A stretch of 64,000 bases of DNA from contig JACQFP010000042.1 in NCBI GenBank assembly GCA_016200005.1, positions 101,810-165,809 on the forward strand, read 5' to 3'. Within the stretch, counting starts at the first letter, position 1. The number at the start of each line of letters is the position of its first letter. The notes under the pieces are model-generated. The model made no database searches. It had not been told where the DNA came from and saw only the letters and a program-made list of their open reading frames with translations. Source of the stretch: Verrucomicrobiota bacterium. Its GTDB lineage: Bacteria > Verrucomicrobiota > Verrucomicrobiia > Limisphaerales > PALSA-1396. Both the position numbers and the translations under genes were made by a program. Of the stretch, positions 53,418-63,700 are shown piece by piece.

Positions 53418-54590
53418 TTATTTTCCCTTCTTGCCTTTCTGCGTCAATCCAACCAGCAGACGCTTGCCGTCGTTGGCAACCATGCCGAGGAACCGGAAGA
53501 AGCGTCGGCTATTGTTCATTTCCGGCCACGTGGTGAGACATTCATTTCCAATCCGCTCGGCCTCGGCTGTCCGACCGAGCGCGCGCAGGCACTCGGCTTT
53601 CAAAGCGTGCGCTTGTCGTACGCGAAGGTCGGAGAGTTGTGTGGCGTCGAGAAAGACCATCGCTTCGGCGTATTGCTTTTTAGCGATAAGTTCACCGGCG
53701 TGAGAAATCAATCGTCCGACGGCCAACGCCTCCTGTTTGAAATACTTCGCATCAAAATGTTTTCGTTCTTCGGGGGTCATCTCGGTGTGGCGTTCCTCCT
53801 GGAAGACGCAGTAGATGTCGGAGAATGTGTCCAGTTCCTTCGCCAGTTTGGCGGCCACCTTTTCCAAGGCCGCCTCGGCGGCGACCGGATCGGTCTGGCT
53901 GGCGGCGAGCAACGCGCGCGCGGATTCTTTTCGTTCGTCGAGGGTGAGTTGGAAGAAGCGGGTCCAGAAGGGGAGGTTTCGCATACGTTTGGTGCGGCCC
54001 TTGCCGCGGATAGGGTAGAGGAGGATGGGAAGTTTGACGCATCGCCCAGCGAGCGCGCCGACCTGGTTGACCCAGCGGTCGTCGAACCAATACGGAAAAT
54101 GGCCGGGGAAGATTTGTTGGAGCGTTTCGAGCCAGCCCCAGCCGAAAATCGGATACGTGGCGGTGTCGGCGGTCATTGGATCGTGCGGGAAGGCAAGCAA
54201 CACCCCGTCGGAATATTCGGAAAACTTTTGCCGCGTGATTTCATCCCAACCCGGCGTGTCGAACCTTGCGTCATCGACGGAAACCATGAAAATCTCAGCG
54301 GTGCGACCGGACTTTCGCCAGAGAACTTCGTGCATGCCGCCAATATCGCCGGTCTGCTGGCCGTAGTGCCAGTGAACAGCGAAGCCGGGGTCGGGAAATT
54401 GCCCGGCCTCGATGACCTGACGGGTTACGGTGTCATCTTCGTCAACGTAAAGCCAGAAGGAAACTTTATCTTTGCGCGCGGTGTTTTTTTGGAGCGATTG
54501 AAACACTTCGACGAGATATTGGGGCCGCGCCCGCGTGCCGATGAGCAGGGCGATTTCGCCACGGTTGATTTGGGGCGGGACGGGGTTCAT
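53418..54590 (-). CDS. GT-A-like glycosyltransferase-related protein, sugar operon
   Basis: This cytoplasmic protein of 390 residues starts like a GT-A glycosyltransferase (ALLIGTRARPQYLVEVFQSL, FWLYVDEDDTVTRQVIEAG) with a DxD-like motif DEDD. After about residue 230 it becomes helical with tetratricopeptide-like segments (AKKQYAEAMVFLDATQLSD, ALKAECLRALGRTAEAERIG). I see no match to a specific family. It is the last gene of the five-gene minus-strand sugar operon, 17 bases after the radical SAM gene, so it may transfer the finished sugar to a glycan. The assignment as a glycosyltransferase is an inference. Confidence 0.65.
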   Translation of the reverse strand: MNPVPPQINRGEIALLIGTRARPQYLVEVFQSLQKNTARKDKVSFWLYVDEDDTVTRQVIEAGQFPDPGFAVHWHYGQQTGDIGGMHEVLWRKSGRTAEIFMVSVDDARFDTPGWDEITRQKFSEYSDGVLLAFPHDPMTADTATYPIFGWGWLETLQQIFPGHFPYWFDDRWVNQVGALAGRCVKLPILLYPIRGKGRTKRMRNLPFWTRFFQLTLDERKESARALLAASQTDPVAAEAALEKVAAKLAKELDTFSDIYCVFQEERHTEMTPEERKHFDAKYFKQEALAVGRLISHAGELIAKKQYAEAMVFLDATQLSDLRVRQAHALKAECLRALGRTAEAERIGNECLTTWPEMNNSRRFFRFLGMVANDGKRLLVGLTQKGKKGK

Positions 54591-54607
54591 GCGGCGGAGG
54601 CAACGCC

Positions 54608-56131
54608 TTAATCACCGAGCAGTTTGCGTTTGAGGCGGATGCTGGCCATGTCCTGGACGTTCTTGCGTTGCTGGATGCCGAAGGTGCGCTCGACCAATTG
54701 GAGGTAGCGCGGGTTGTTGAAGTAAGTCTGCCAGGCGTAGTCGCGGAACTGAACGACTTGGGCGGACGTAAGGTTCTTGGTTGGCAAGGGTTCACTGTCG
54801 TAAGAGAGAAACGCATAACCGCTGTAAGAGGAGGGGAGCTTCCAACCATTGGCCTTGGCAGTGTAGTAGAGCGGGCTGCCGGGCAATGCCTGACACGGAT
54901 ACATGTTTGCCATCTCGGTGTTCAGTTCGAGCGAGAGGTTGAGCGTTTCCTGCATAGTGTCGAGCGTGTCCTCGGGCAGGCCGAAGATGTAGTTGGAGAT
55001 GACGTAAATGCCGGAATTGCGCACGGTCTTGATGACTTCGCGGATGTCCACGTCCTCGAAACTACCTTTGGAAACTTCGCGGCGGATGGTCCGGTTGGCG
55101 GCTTCGACGCCGAGCGCGAGCCACTTGATGCCAGCCTTGTGAAATTGTTCCAGATACTGCGGGCGCACGGTATCCACGCGCGAATAAGTCCACAACCTAA
55201 AACCATAGTCGCGTTCGGCCAGACCGTTCACGAGTGGCTCGAAATAGTTTTTGTTCAAAAAGAACATTTCGTCCGAGACGCGGATGGTTTGCACACCCAT
55301 ACCCGCAAGGTTCTCAAACTCCTTTAACATGAACGTCGGCGACCAGAAGCGCATATTGGGCGAATTGGCCGACGCGATCCCGTCCGAGTTGTTCACGCGG
55401 TTGACGATGTTGATCATGCAGAAGTCGCACTTGAACTTGCAGCCCAGCGACGTGTAGATGGCGGCAAACGGCGTGCGCAGGTCGTGATTGAATTCCGCGT
55501 GCCAGAAGTGGGCGCGGTAAAGGTCGAGCGCGGTTTTTTTGCGGGGCAGCAAATCCCACGCGTAGCCGGGCAGGTCCGCGTCCATGCGGTCGTTGGGCAC
55601 GACGCGCTCGGGCGGGTTCAACACCGGCACGCCATTTTGCTTGTGCCCGATGCCCTTGACCTGATCGAGCTTGGACTGCAAATCCGTCCGCAACAAATTC
55701 TGCAGGGCGTACACTCCCTCGTTGAGCAAAACAAAATCCACTTCGGGCAACGACAGGACTTCCAGGGGCAGTGCGCTGGTGTGCGAGCCGACGAAACAAG
55801 TGCGGGTTTCGGGATACGCCGCCTTGAGTTGCTGCGCCAGCGAGGATGTGCCAATCATGCTCGTCGTGCCGGAATTGGGATTCTGCCCATACATCACGAA
55901 ACACACGAGGCGGGCCCGGGCTTCGCCGATGCGAGTCACGGCTTGAGCTTCGGGAAGCCGTTCCGCACCGCAATCGAGGATATCCACACCGAAACCGTTG
56001 GTGCGGCAGGCTTGTGCCAGCAGCAGCGCCCACGTCGGCGGCTCGATGGCCGAGAAGTCCTTGCTTAGTTCCTGGTAGGCTTGTGCGGCGGAGTCGGGGC
56101 TGACGAAGAGGACATCAAGTTGGCGGTTCAT
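54608..56131 (-). CDS. B12-binding-type radical SAM protein, sugar operon
   Basis: This cytoplasmic protein of 507 residues has an N-terminal Rossmann-like region arranged as in cobalamin-binding radical SAM enzymes (LDVLFVSPDSA, LLLAQACRTNGFGVDILDCG). The cluster motif CKFKCDFC (CxxxCxxC, near residue 232) binds the 4Fe-4S cluster, and a TIM-barrel-like core follows (GVQTIRVSDEMFFLNKNYF, WLALGVEAANRTIRREVSKG). The DxHxxG motif of true B12 binding is not evident, so cobalamin binding is uncertain; class B enzymes of this kind do methylations and other radical reactions. The ATG at 56131 lies 14 bases after the stop of the preceding gene. The chemistry in this pathway is unknown. Confidence 0.85.
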   Translation of the reverse strand: MNRQLDVLFVSPDSAAQAYQELSKDFSAIEPPTWALLLAQACRTNGFGVDILDCGAERLPEAQAVTRIGEARARLVCFVMYGQNPNSGTTSMIGTSSLAQQLKAAYPETRTCFVGSHTSALPLEVLSLPEVDFVLLNEGVYALQNLLRTDLQSKLDQVKGIGHKQNGVPVLNPPERVVPNDRMDADLPGYAWDLLPRKKTALDLYRAHFWHAEFNHDLRTPFAAIYTSLGCKFKCDFCMINIVNRVNNSDGIASANSPNMRFWSPTFMLKEFENLAGMGVQTIRVSDEMFFLNKNYFEPLVNGLAERDYGFRLWTYSRVDTVRPQYLEQFHKAGIKWLALGVEAANRTIRREVSKGSFEDVDIREVIKTVRNSGIYVISNYIFGLPEDTLDTMQETLNLSLELNTEMANMYPCQALPGSPLYYTAKANGWKLPSSYSGYAFLSYDSEPLPTKNLTSAQVVQFRDYAWQTYFNNPRYLQLVERTFGIQQRKNVQDMASIRLKRKLLGD

Positions 56132-56145
56132 AACGAGAGGACGGG

Positions 56146-57342
56146 TTAGAGGCCGTTGAGCAAATGACACAGTGCTTGGATGCGATCCGTTTCCAGTTCG
56201 GGATAGTTGCCGATATATGCGCCGAAGAAATGGACATGGTCCACCTGCGGATAGTTTTTGTATTCGTCGCGCATGAGCCGTCGCAGGAACGGTTGACGAA
56301 GCTGGTTGCCGCCGCCGGACGTACCGCGTCGGAATTCGATCTTATGTTCGCGCAAAGTCTTTTCAATGCGCTGCCATAGTGCCTGATCTGGCTCGCACAG
56401 AACGAGCGTGAAGGCATAATTGCAACTCCCTTCGCGGTCGAAGTCGGTGAAGTAACGCTGTGGATCGAGGTGGTCGAGGAAGCAATTCAGGTTGCGGGTG
56501 CGTAGAATGTTGCGGGCGTCGAGGCGTTTCAGTTGAGAGCGGCCGAGGACGGCGTTGATCTCCGTGCTGCGGACGTTGTAGGCGGGGAAGGCGAAGATGA
56601 AATCGGGATTCAAGTCCGAATGCTTTTCCCGGTAGCTTTGCTTGAGACGCTCCGAGGTCGATTCGCGGACCATCCCGTGGGAGCGTAGCATGCGCAGAGT
56701 TTCGTAAAGCTTCGGATCGTTGGTCGAAATCATCCCGCCCTCGATGGTGCTCATGTGGTGCGCGTAGTAAAAGGAAAAATCAGACATCAATCCGAACGTG
56801 CCCAACTTGCGGCCGCCGAATGTAGCGCCATGCGATTCGCACACGTCCTCGATGAGCGGAATGTTCCGCGCCTTCAATTCGTCCATGAGCCGCTGGGTCA
56901 GCGCATTGTAACCGAGCACATGCGTGATGAACACGGCGCGCGTCTGCGGCGTGAGTTTGGCCAGCACCGCGTCGTTGTCCATGCCCAGGGTGCGGGGATT
57001 GATGTCAACGAAGACGGGTTTGAAGCCGCATTGAATAACCGAAGCGATGTCTGATACCCAGGTTAGCGTCGGCACAATCACTTCACCCGTGCCAAAAGTT
57101 TCGCGCAGAGCGGCCATCGTCAGCAGGTTGGCTGAAGAACCGGAGTTGACGAATACGCTGTAATTGACGCCAAGCCAATCAGACCATTCCTGTTCAAACA
57201 CCGCCACGTTTTGCGACTGCGTGAGGATGGAGTCATCCTGTTCTAGAAAGTCAATCACCGCGTCGAGGTCTTCACGCGCGAAATTATTTTTCATCAACGG
57301 CCAGTTGCATGGAGCAGTGGGCGTCGTGGTCTTCGGGGTCAT
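56146..57342 (-). CDS. DegT-family PLP enzyme with His for Lys: ColD/RfbH-like sugar 3-dehydrase
   Basis: This cytoplasmic enzyme of 398 residues has the fold of sugar aminotransferases (FVNSGSSANLLTMAAL, LIEDVCESHGATFGGRKLG). At the position of the Schiff-base lysine it has His: FSFYYAHHMSTIEGGMIST. The same replacement occurs in ColD and RfbH-type enzymes, which remove the C3 hydroxyl of NDP-4-keto-6-deoxy sugars to give 3,6-dideoxy sugars. ColD acts on GDP-4-keto-6-deoxymannose, the product expected from the dehydratase two genes upstream. I use the ATG at 57342; an earlier TTG at 57348 would overlap the previous gene. It starts 2 bases after that gene's stop. Confidence 0.87.
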   Translation of the reverse strand: MTPKTTTPTAPCNWPLMKNNFAREDLDAVIDFLEQDDSILTQSQNVAVFEQEWSDWLGVNYSVFVNSGSSANLLTMAALRETFGTGEVIVPTLTWVSDIASVIQCGFKPVFVDINPRTLGMDNDAVLAKLTPQTRAVFITHVLGYNALTQRLMDELKARNIPLIEDVCESHGATFGGRKLGTFGLMSDFSFYYAHHMSTIEGGMISTNDPKLYETLRMLRSHGMVRESTSERLKQSYREKHSDLNPDFIFAFPAYNVRSTEINAVLGRSQLKRLDARNILRTRNLNCFLDHLDPQRYFTDFDREGSCNYAFTLVLCEPDQALWQRIEKTLREHKIEFRRGTSGGGNQLRQPFLRRLMRDEYKNYPQVDHVHFFGAYIGNYPELETDRIQALCHLLNGL

Positions 57343-57344
57343 GA

Positions 57345-59390
57345 TCAAAATGGTCCTTTAAACTCAATTGCCTGAAGTTCCGGGCGTTCTTCCGGCAACC
57401 AGTCCGTCTGGTTGCCACGCACCAGATTGTAAGCGACGGAGGCGATATTCCGTGGGTTAGGATAGAAGTGCGCTTCCAGCGTGGGTGTGGTCGGGCAGGT
57501 CACTGGCGCGAAACCAAGCCGACGGATGCGAATGTCCAGATCGCCTTCAAAGTGCTGCGCCACCCGCGCGGCGATTTCCGCGCTCGCGCCGCAGGTTGTC
57601 CAGCCGTTGTCCACGATCACCAATCGCTTGGTTTTGCGTACTGATTCAAAAACTGTTTCCGTGTCCAGCGGGCTGAGCCAGATCGGGTCAATGACTTCGG
57701 CGTGGATGCCGACGGTTTCCAGATACCGCTGAGCGCGCAGACATTCGATCTGCATGTAGGAAATTCCCACGAGCGTCACGTCGTCGCCCGCCGCGGTGAT
57801 GCGTGCCTTGCCGGGAAGCACTTCGTAAACTGACTCAGGCACCGGTCCTCGTTGGTGATGGACGAGCCGGTGTTCGACGTAAATAACTGGATTTTCATCG
57901 CGGATGGCAGCAACCAGACATCCTTTCGCATCGTAAGGTGTCGAAGGCGCGACGACTTTCAATCCCGGCACGTGCATGAAGAAGGAGTGAAATGCTTGCG
58001 AATGTTGTGCGCCTTGCCCCCAACTGCGACCGATGATCGCGCGCACCACCAGCGGCACAGAAACTTGTCCACCAAACATGTAAGAACTCTTCGCAGCGAT
58101 ATTGACCAACTGGTTCATGGCCAGCATCAAAAAATCCATGCGAATGTGAACATGCACCGGACGCAAACCAGCGAGCGCCATGCCGATGGCGGCGCCGGTC
58201 AGAGCGTCTTCGGCGAGCGGCGTGCCGAAAACCCGTTCCGCCCCATACTTTTGCAGCAGCCCGCGCGTCGTGCCCAAAATCGCCTTTGGATCATCCACGT
58301 CCAAACCAAACACAGTCACGGAAGGATCGCGACCCATTTCCTGATCCAACGCTTCACGCACGGCGTCCACAAAACCAATCTCCCGCTCTGTCGGCGGCGG
58401 TGCGCCGACGGGGTGCTTTGGCTTAGATGACGAAACAACGGCTGGCCCAGATTCCTTGAACACACTCGTATAAAGCTCCTCGGCATCAGGGAATGGGCTC
58501 GTTTCGGCGAATTGAATTGCTTCCTGAAGTTCCTTCTCAACCTCAGCTTCGATCTGCAACCGGCGGCTCGCGGGCACTTTCTCGCCAACGGTTTTGAGCG
58601 CGTCGTTGTCTTTCCAAACTTGGGCTTCCTTCGCGGTGCGATAGCCGAGATCAAAATCGTCGTTCGGGCCGACGTGTTCTTTCCAGCGATACGTCATGCA
58701 CTCGAAGAAGACTGGTCCACTGTGGCCGCTACGCATGGAGGTGGCCACGGCGTTCGTCCGCTCAAAAATTTGGGCGGTATCGTTGCCTTCGATCCGCTCC
58801 GCCGGAACGCCGTGACCACGCACCATGTTGCCAATCTCCGCCCAATGTTGGCGCTGCCTTTGGTGCGAGTGAATGGCGTACAAATTATTTTCGCAAACAA
58901 AAATAAGCGGCAACTTCTTGAGGGCCGCAAAGTTCAGACTCTCGTGAAACGCACCTTCCTCCGTCGCGCCATCGCCCATGAAGCTCACCGCGATGGTCTT
59001 TTCGCCGCGTTGCTTTATGGCATAAGCGTAGCCGACGGCTTGCGAAATGGTTGTGGCGACGACAGCGGATGTGCCCATCATGCCTTGCGCGACGTTCGCT
59101 AGGTGCATCGAGCCACCCTTGCCTTTGGCGCAGCCCGTGGCCTTGCCGTAAAGCTCGGCGAAAAATCCCTTTAGGTCACTTGTCTTGGCGAGGTAAAGCG
59201 CGTGGCTCCGGTATGTGCCGAAAACCACGTCGCCCTTCTGTAACGCCTCGCAAACGCCGACGGAGACCGCTTCCTGCCCGATGGATAGATGCACCGGACT
59301 TTTTATTTTATCCGTGGGATAGATGCGGACAACTTCCTCTTCCGCACGACGGACAAGATAAAGCGAGCGATAAATGTTTTCTGAGTTCAT
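57345..59390 (-). CDS. TPP-dependent E1 alpha/beta fusion (pyruvate-dehydrogenase-like), sugar operon
   Basis: This cytoplasmic protein of 681 residues joins the alpha and beta subunits of a thiamine-diphosphate 2-oxoacid dehydrogenase E1 component. The alpha part (about 1-330) has the TPP motif GDGATEEGAFHESLNFAALK with ENN further on, and RSHALYLAKTSDLKGFFAEL. The beta part (about 360-681) shows VFGLDVDDPKAILGTTRGL, VFGTPLAEDALTGAAIGMAL and VDNGWTTCGASAEIAARV. No E2 or E3 genes are nearby, so it probably does not serve a dehydrogenase complex. Homologues split in two take part in two-carbon branched sugar formation in avilamycin biosynthesis, which fits this operon. I chose the ATG at 59390; the frame extends to 59504 inside the upstream gene. 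Confidence 0.88.
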   Translation of the reverse strand: MNSENIYRSLYLVRRAEEEVVRIYPTDKIKSPVHLSIGQEAVSVGVCEALQKGDVVFGTYRSHALYLAKTSDLKGFFAELYGKATGCAKGKGGSMHLANVAQGMMGTSAVVATTISQAVGYAYAIKQRGEKTIAVSFMGDGATEEGAFHESLNFAALKKLPLIFVCENNLYAIHSHQRQRQHWAEIGNMVRGHGVPAERIEGNDTAQIFERTNAVATSMRSGHSGPVFFECMTYRWKEHVGPNDDFDLGYRTAKEAQVWKDNDALKTVGEKVPASRRLQIEAEVEKELQEAIQFAETSPFPDAEELYTSVFKESGPAVVSSSKPKHPVGAPPPTEREIGFVDAVREALDQEMGRDPSVTVFGLDVDDPKAILGTTRGLLQKYGAERVFGTPLAEDALTGAAIGMALAGLRPVHVHIRMDFLMLAMNQLVNIAAKSSYMFGGQVSVPLVVRAIIGRSWGQGAQHSQAFHSFFMHVPGLKVVAPSTPYDAKGCLVAAIRDENPVIYVEHRLVHHQRGPVPESVYEVLPGKARITAAGDDVTLVGISYMQIECLRAQRYLETVGIHAEVIDPIWLSPLDTETVFESVRKTKRLVIVDNGWTTCGASAEIAARVAQHFEGDLDIRIRRLGFAPVTCPTTPTLEAHFYPNPRNIASVAYNLVRGNQTDWLPEERPELQAIEFKGPF

Positions 59391-59394
59391 GGCA

Positions 59395-60399
59395 TCAAGC
59401 TGTGGCGCCGGCTTCCTTGGCGACTTCGCGCCGCCAATGGTCGAGTAGGAAGCTGACGCTTTCCTTGAATGAATATTTGGGTTTCCAGCCAGTGATCGTT
59501 TCAAATTTTTCAGTGGAAGGGATTTGCAAAGTCACGTCAGCGGGTCGGAGTAACGCAGGGTCAACGCGGGACGGAATGGGCGTTTTGGCAAGCGACTTAA
59601 GTAGGTCGAGAAAGCTGCCTACAGTAATTGTCGTCTTGCCGCCGATGTTGTAAGCCTCGCCCGGTGTGCAATGCAAAGCTGCCTCCCAATACGCCCTCAT
59701 CGCATCTCGCACGTCAATAATCGTGCGGACGGAATCAAGATTGCCATGCACGAGTTCCTGCTGCAAACCGCGTTCAATGCGCGCCACCTGCCGTGCGAAA
59801 GACGTGGCGAACAAGTCCGTACGGCGCGGGTTCAAGTAAGCAAACATCCGGGTGCGGATGATGGCCATCTGGTAGGCGACGAAATATGTGTAGCCCAGCA
59901 AATCTTGCGTGACCTTGGAAACGGCGTAGGGGCTGGCAGGTCGGATGGGCGCATCTTCGCGAATTGGCACGTCCTTGGGGTCAACCTGGCCATAGACCTC
60001 CGAGGTGCTGCAAATCTGTATGATAGGATTTACTTTGGCCGCGCGAATGGCTTCCAACAAATTTGCGGTTCCTTGAATGTTGTTGTTCAACACCGCGAGC
60101 GGCGTCTGAAAAGAGGCGCGGACGTTGGCGTGAGAAGCCAGATGAAACACGGCATCCGGTCGGCTTTTCTCCAAGGCCGCCAGCACTGAACTGAAATCCA
60201 TCAGGTCGCATTCGTGGACGATGACCTGGTTGCGGATGGAATCCAGATTGTCCCTGACGGTGGTGCTGTGCCAGCGGCTTAACCCGTGAATTTCGACCCC
60301 GGGATGATTTTGGGCGATGTGTTCTGCTAGGTAACTGCCGCCAGAGCCGGTGATGCCGGTAATCAAGGCCCGTTTGATCGCCACGCCTTGCTTACTCAT
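59395..60399 (-). CDS. GDP-mannose 4,6-dehydratase-like SDR enzyme, first gene of the sugar operon
   Basis: This cytoplasmic short-chain dehydrogenase of 334 residues resembles GDP-mannose 4,6-dehydratases. The cofactor loop is ITGITGSGGSYLAEH (usually TGITGQDGSYL). The catalytic region has STSEVYG and the Tyr-Lys pair in YAVSK. Family-like segments include NNNIQGTANLLEAIR, TRMFAYLNPRR and YNIGGKTTITVGSFL, with LRPADVTLQIPSTEKFE near the end. The expected product is GDP-4-keto-6-deoxymannose, but a different NDP-hexose is possible. It is the first gene of the operon; the next gene begins 4 bases after its stop. Confidence 0.87.
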   Translation of the reverse strand: MSKQGVAIKRALITGITGSGGSYLAEHIAQNHPGVEIHGLSRWHSTTVRDNLDSIRNQVIVHECDLMDFSSVLAALEKSRPDAVFHLASHANVRASFQTPLAVLNNNIQGTANLLEAIRAAKVNPIIQICSTSEVYGQVDPKDVPIREDAPIRPASPYAVSKVTQDLLGYTYFVAYQMAIIRTRMFAYLNPRRTDLFATSFARQVARIERGLQQELVHGNLDSVRTIIDVRDAMRAYWEAALHCTPGEAYNIGGKTTITVGSFLDLLKSLAKTPIPSRVDPALLRPADVTLQIPSTEKFETITGWKPKYSFKESVSFLLDHWRREVAKEAGATA

Positions 60400-60754
60400 A
60401 ACGCTTGGTTAGCGGGCCTGAGCCACGCCCAATCGTTGCTCGATGTGTGACTATCCCCAGGCCGTGCATAAAATATATCGTGCAACCAATGCGCATAACT
60501 GATCGTCAAAATCTGTCACTATTTTGTTTGGAGTCGCCAGCCGTCTCCAGAACGACGAAAATGAGTTTATAGCTGCGCACCAAATCAAGTTCAAGCTCCA
60601 ATCGTACGCGTGTTGAGAAAGAACACGGAGACGGCGCCTCAGTTTCCTGCGAACAATCGCATTGACAATCATCTGAGTTTAGTGGCAAGTTAGCCCTGAC
60701 AAGCCCGTGGGGGTCATTCATGCGTCTGACCAAACACATTTACTTCCAGTAATT
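60400..60754. other. Divergent intergenic region
   Basis: This 355-base stretch separates the minus-strand sugar operon from the plus-strand LamG protein gene and must carry both promoters. A TTGACA at 60662-60667 lies about 90 bases before the LamG gene but lacks a good -10 box. An AT-rich stretch (AAAATATAT at 60470-60478) lies upstream of the operon. I see no gene. Confidence 0.5.
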
Positions 60755-63700
60755 ATGAATCTTAAGACCAGTTGCTTCGTTCTTATGACGTTTTTGTTAT
60801 TGGCGTTTTGGGCACAAGGTCAACCCTGTGTTCCCGGACCTTCGGGGATGGTAAGTTGGTGGCGGGCCGAAGGTGATGCTACGGATTATGTCGGCACGAA
60901 TCACGGAACGTTAGCGGGCGATACTACTTTCGACTTGGGAGTCGCGGGGCAGGGATTTGTATATGATGGTAATGGTGACGCGGTTCAGTTGGGCGACGCG
61001 GGGAGCTTGCAACTGCAAAACTTCACAATAGAAACCTGGATCAAACGTTCAAGCGACTCAATGGCCACTCTTGACGGGTCGGGTGCTGGCATGCTGTTTT
61101 CCTACGGCTTCGGCGGTTACGGTTTGGGGGTAGATAATGGAGGTAGTCTATTATTGGCGAATGTAAATATTGTTAACTCATACTCGATCGCTTCTATCAC
61201 TAATACTGACTGGCACCATGTAGCGGTGACCAAATCTGGATCGACGGTGGTGTTTTATGTCGATGGAGTAGCCTACGCCCACCCCTCTTTTGGCTCCTCC
61301 TTCACGTTTTCGACACAGGCGGCGATTGGGGCACGAGGGGATAACCTGGCCGCCAGTTTTTTTGGCTCAATAGATGAGTTGGCAATATACAACCACGCGC
61401 TTTCGGCGATTGAACTCCAAGCTATTTACAACGCCGGTAGCGCGGGCAAGTGCGTATCCCCTGGGCCACCTTTCATTTTCGTGCATCCGACCAGTCAAAC
61501 AGTTATTGTCGGCGAATCGGCGATCTTTTCCGTGGTGGCTGATGGCCCTCAACCGTTAAGCTATCAGTGGCTTTTCAATACAACCAACACAATCGGCGGT
61601 GCCACCAATGCCTCGTTGACACTCACCAACGTCCAACTGACGCAAGGCGGCATTTACGCGGTCCAAGTGAGCAATACAAATGGCCCGGTTGTCAGTTCCA
61701 ACGCGGTTCTGACGGTTAATCCACCACCTCCTTGCGTGATTGCGCCTTCGAATTTGGTGAGTTGGTGGCAGGGCGAAGGAAATGCATCGGACAGTGTCAA
61801 CGGCAATAACGGCACCTTGGCGGGTAACACGGCTTTCGGAGCGGCTCGAGTCGGGCAGGGATTTATATTTGATGGCAACGGCGACGCAGTTCAGTTGGGC
61901 AATCCTGGGAGCTTGCAGTTGCAGGATTTCACGGTCGAAACGTGGCTGACGCGTTCTAGTGCTTCGTTAGCGACTCTTGGTGGAGCGGGCGCTGGCATGC
62001 TCTTTTCATATGGCTCCGGCGGTTATGGCTTTGGAATGAATAACAGCGGTTTCTTATTTCTGGCGAAAGTAAATGTTATTAACTCAGGTTCGGGCGCGCG
62101 TGTCGCTGATACTAACTGGCACCATGTGGCGGTTACCAAATCCGGAACGAATGTGTTCTTCTATATCGATGGTGTTGGTTACTCCCTTCCGTCTTTTAGC
62201 TCCACCTTTACGTTTTCTACATCGGCGGCGATTGGAGCGCGCGGTGATAATCTAACGGCCAGTTTTTTTGGTTCAATCGACGAATTGGCGGTGTATAATC
62301 GCGCTCTTTCGACGAATGAAATCCAAGCCATCTACCTTGCTGGAGGCACTGGTAAGTGCGGGCTGCCACCCGCGATCCTGACCCAACCGCAAAGCCGCAC
62401 GGTTCGCGTAGGCACCAATGTCACACTCAACGTGGTGGCGGCAGGGACGTCGCCGTTGGGTTACCAATGGTGGTTTAACGCCACGAATCTCCTTATTGGA
62501 GCGACCAATTCATCGCTGATTCTATCCAACGTTCAACCCGCCACGAATGGGAATTACAGCGTGGTAGTCAGCAACAGCATCAACTCCGTCACCAGTGCGC
62601 CGGCGAACTTAAGCGTGCGCTATGTTTTTGTCTTCGGAAACGGTCAACTCCTCACCAACGCTGAACACTCGTTTATCAATTCGGCGACCATCCAACTCCA
62701 AACCTTTTTCACCAACGGAACCATTTTTTACACCTTGGACGGCTCCCAGCCGAGTTTTGATTCGACTCAATACGCCGGGTCATTCATTGTAACAAATTCC
62801 TCTCTTCTTCGGGTCATCACGTACAGTGCGGACTTTTTCCAGTCTTGGGAAGCTGGTCCGATCACATTGACCATCATTCCGACCTATTCGCTCACGGCGA
62901 CAACGGCGGGTGGAGGAACGGTTTCGGTTAATCCAACCAACGGCCCCTACGCGAGCAATAGCGTGGTCAATGTCACCGCCACGCCGACCAACGGGTGGAC
63001 GTTCCTCGGCTGGACGGGCGACGCCAGCGGCACCAACACGACGATCGGTGTGACGATGAACCGAAATGAATTTGTGCAGGCGCTATTTGGCACGGGGTTG
63101 GGCACGTCGGTGGCTGGTAACGGCACCGTTACTTTCATTCCATCCATATTCCCTCCGGGTTCACTATATCCCTTTGGCACAGTGGTGCAGGTCGTTGCAG
63201 TTCCGCAATCCGGAAACTACTTTGCTTTATGGGGAAACGCCGCCAGTGGCACCACCAATCCCTTGAACTTTGCGATGACCAAGGCCAGCCCGACCATTTC
63301 TGCGCTATTCGCTTCACTAAATGCCGTCGAATTCGCGCTAACGGTCATCCCCAATGGTTTTGGTCAGGTGACAGTCAGTCCGCGCGCCAACCGATACACC
63401 AACGGGCAGAACGTCACTTTGATAACCGTGCCGGATACCGGACGGCAGTTTATTGATTGGAGCGGAGATGCCACGGGCACGAACAGTCCATTGAACGTTC
63501 TGATGAACCAGAGCAAAACGATTCTGGCGAATTTCAGCGGGCCGCCCAGCTTAACTGTCGACCCTGAAGGGTTGGACGAACAAGGCTTACACCTGACACT
63601 GACAGGTGATTCCGGAGGCCATTACCGAATCGACACCTCCACGAATTTGGTGGTGTGGACGGCACTGCTGACGTTAACGAATGCCTCTGGCACTGTGCAA

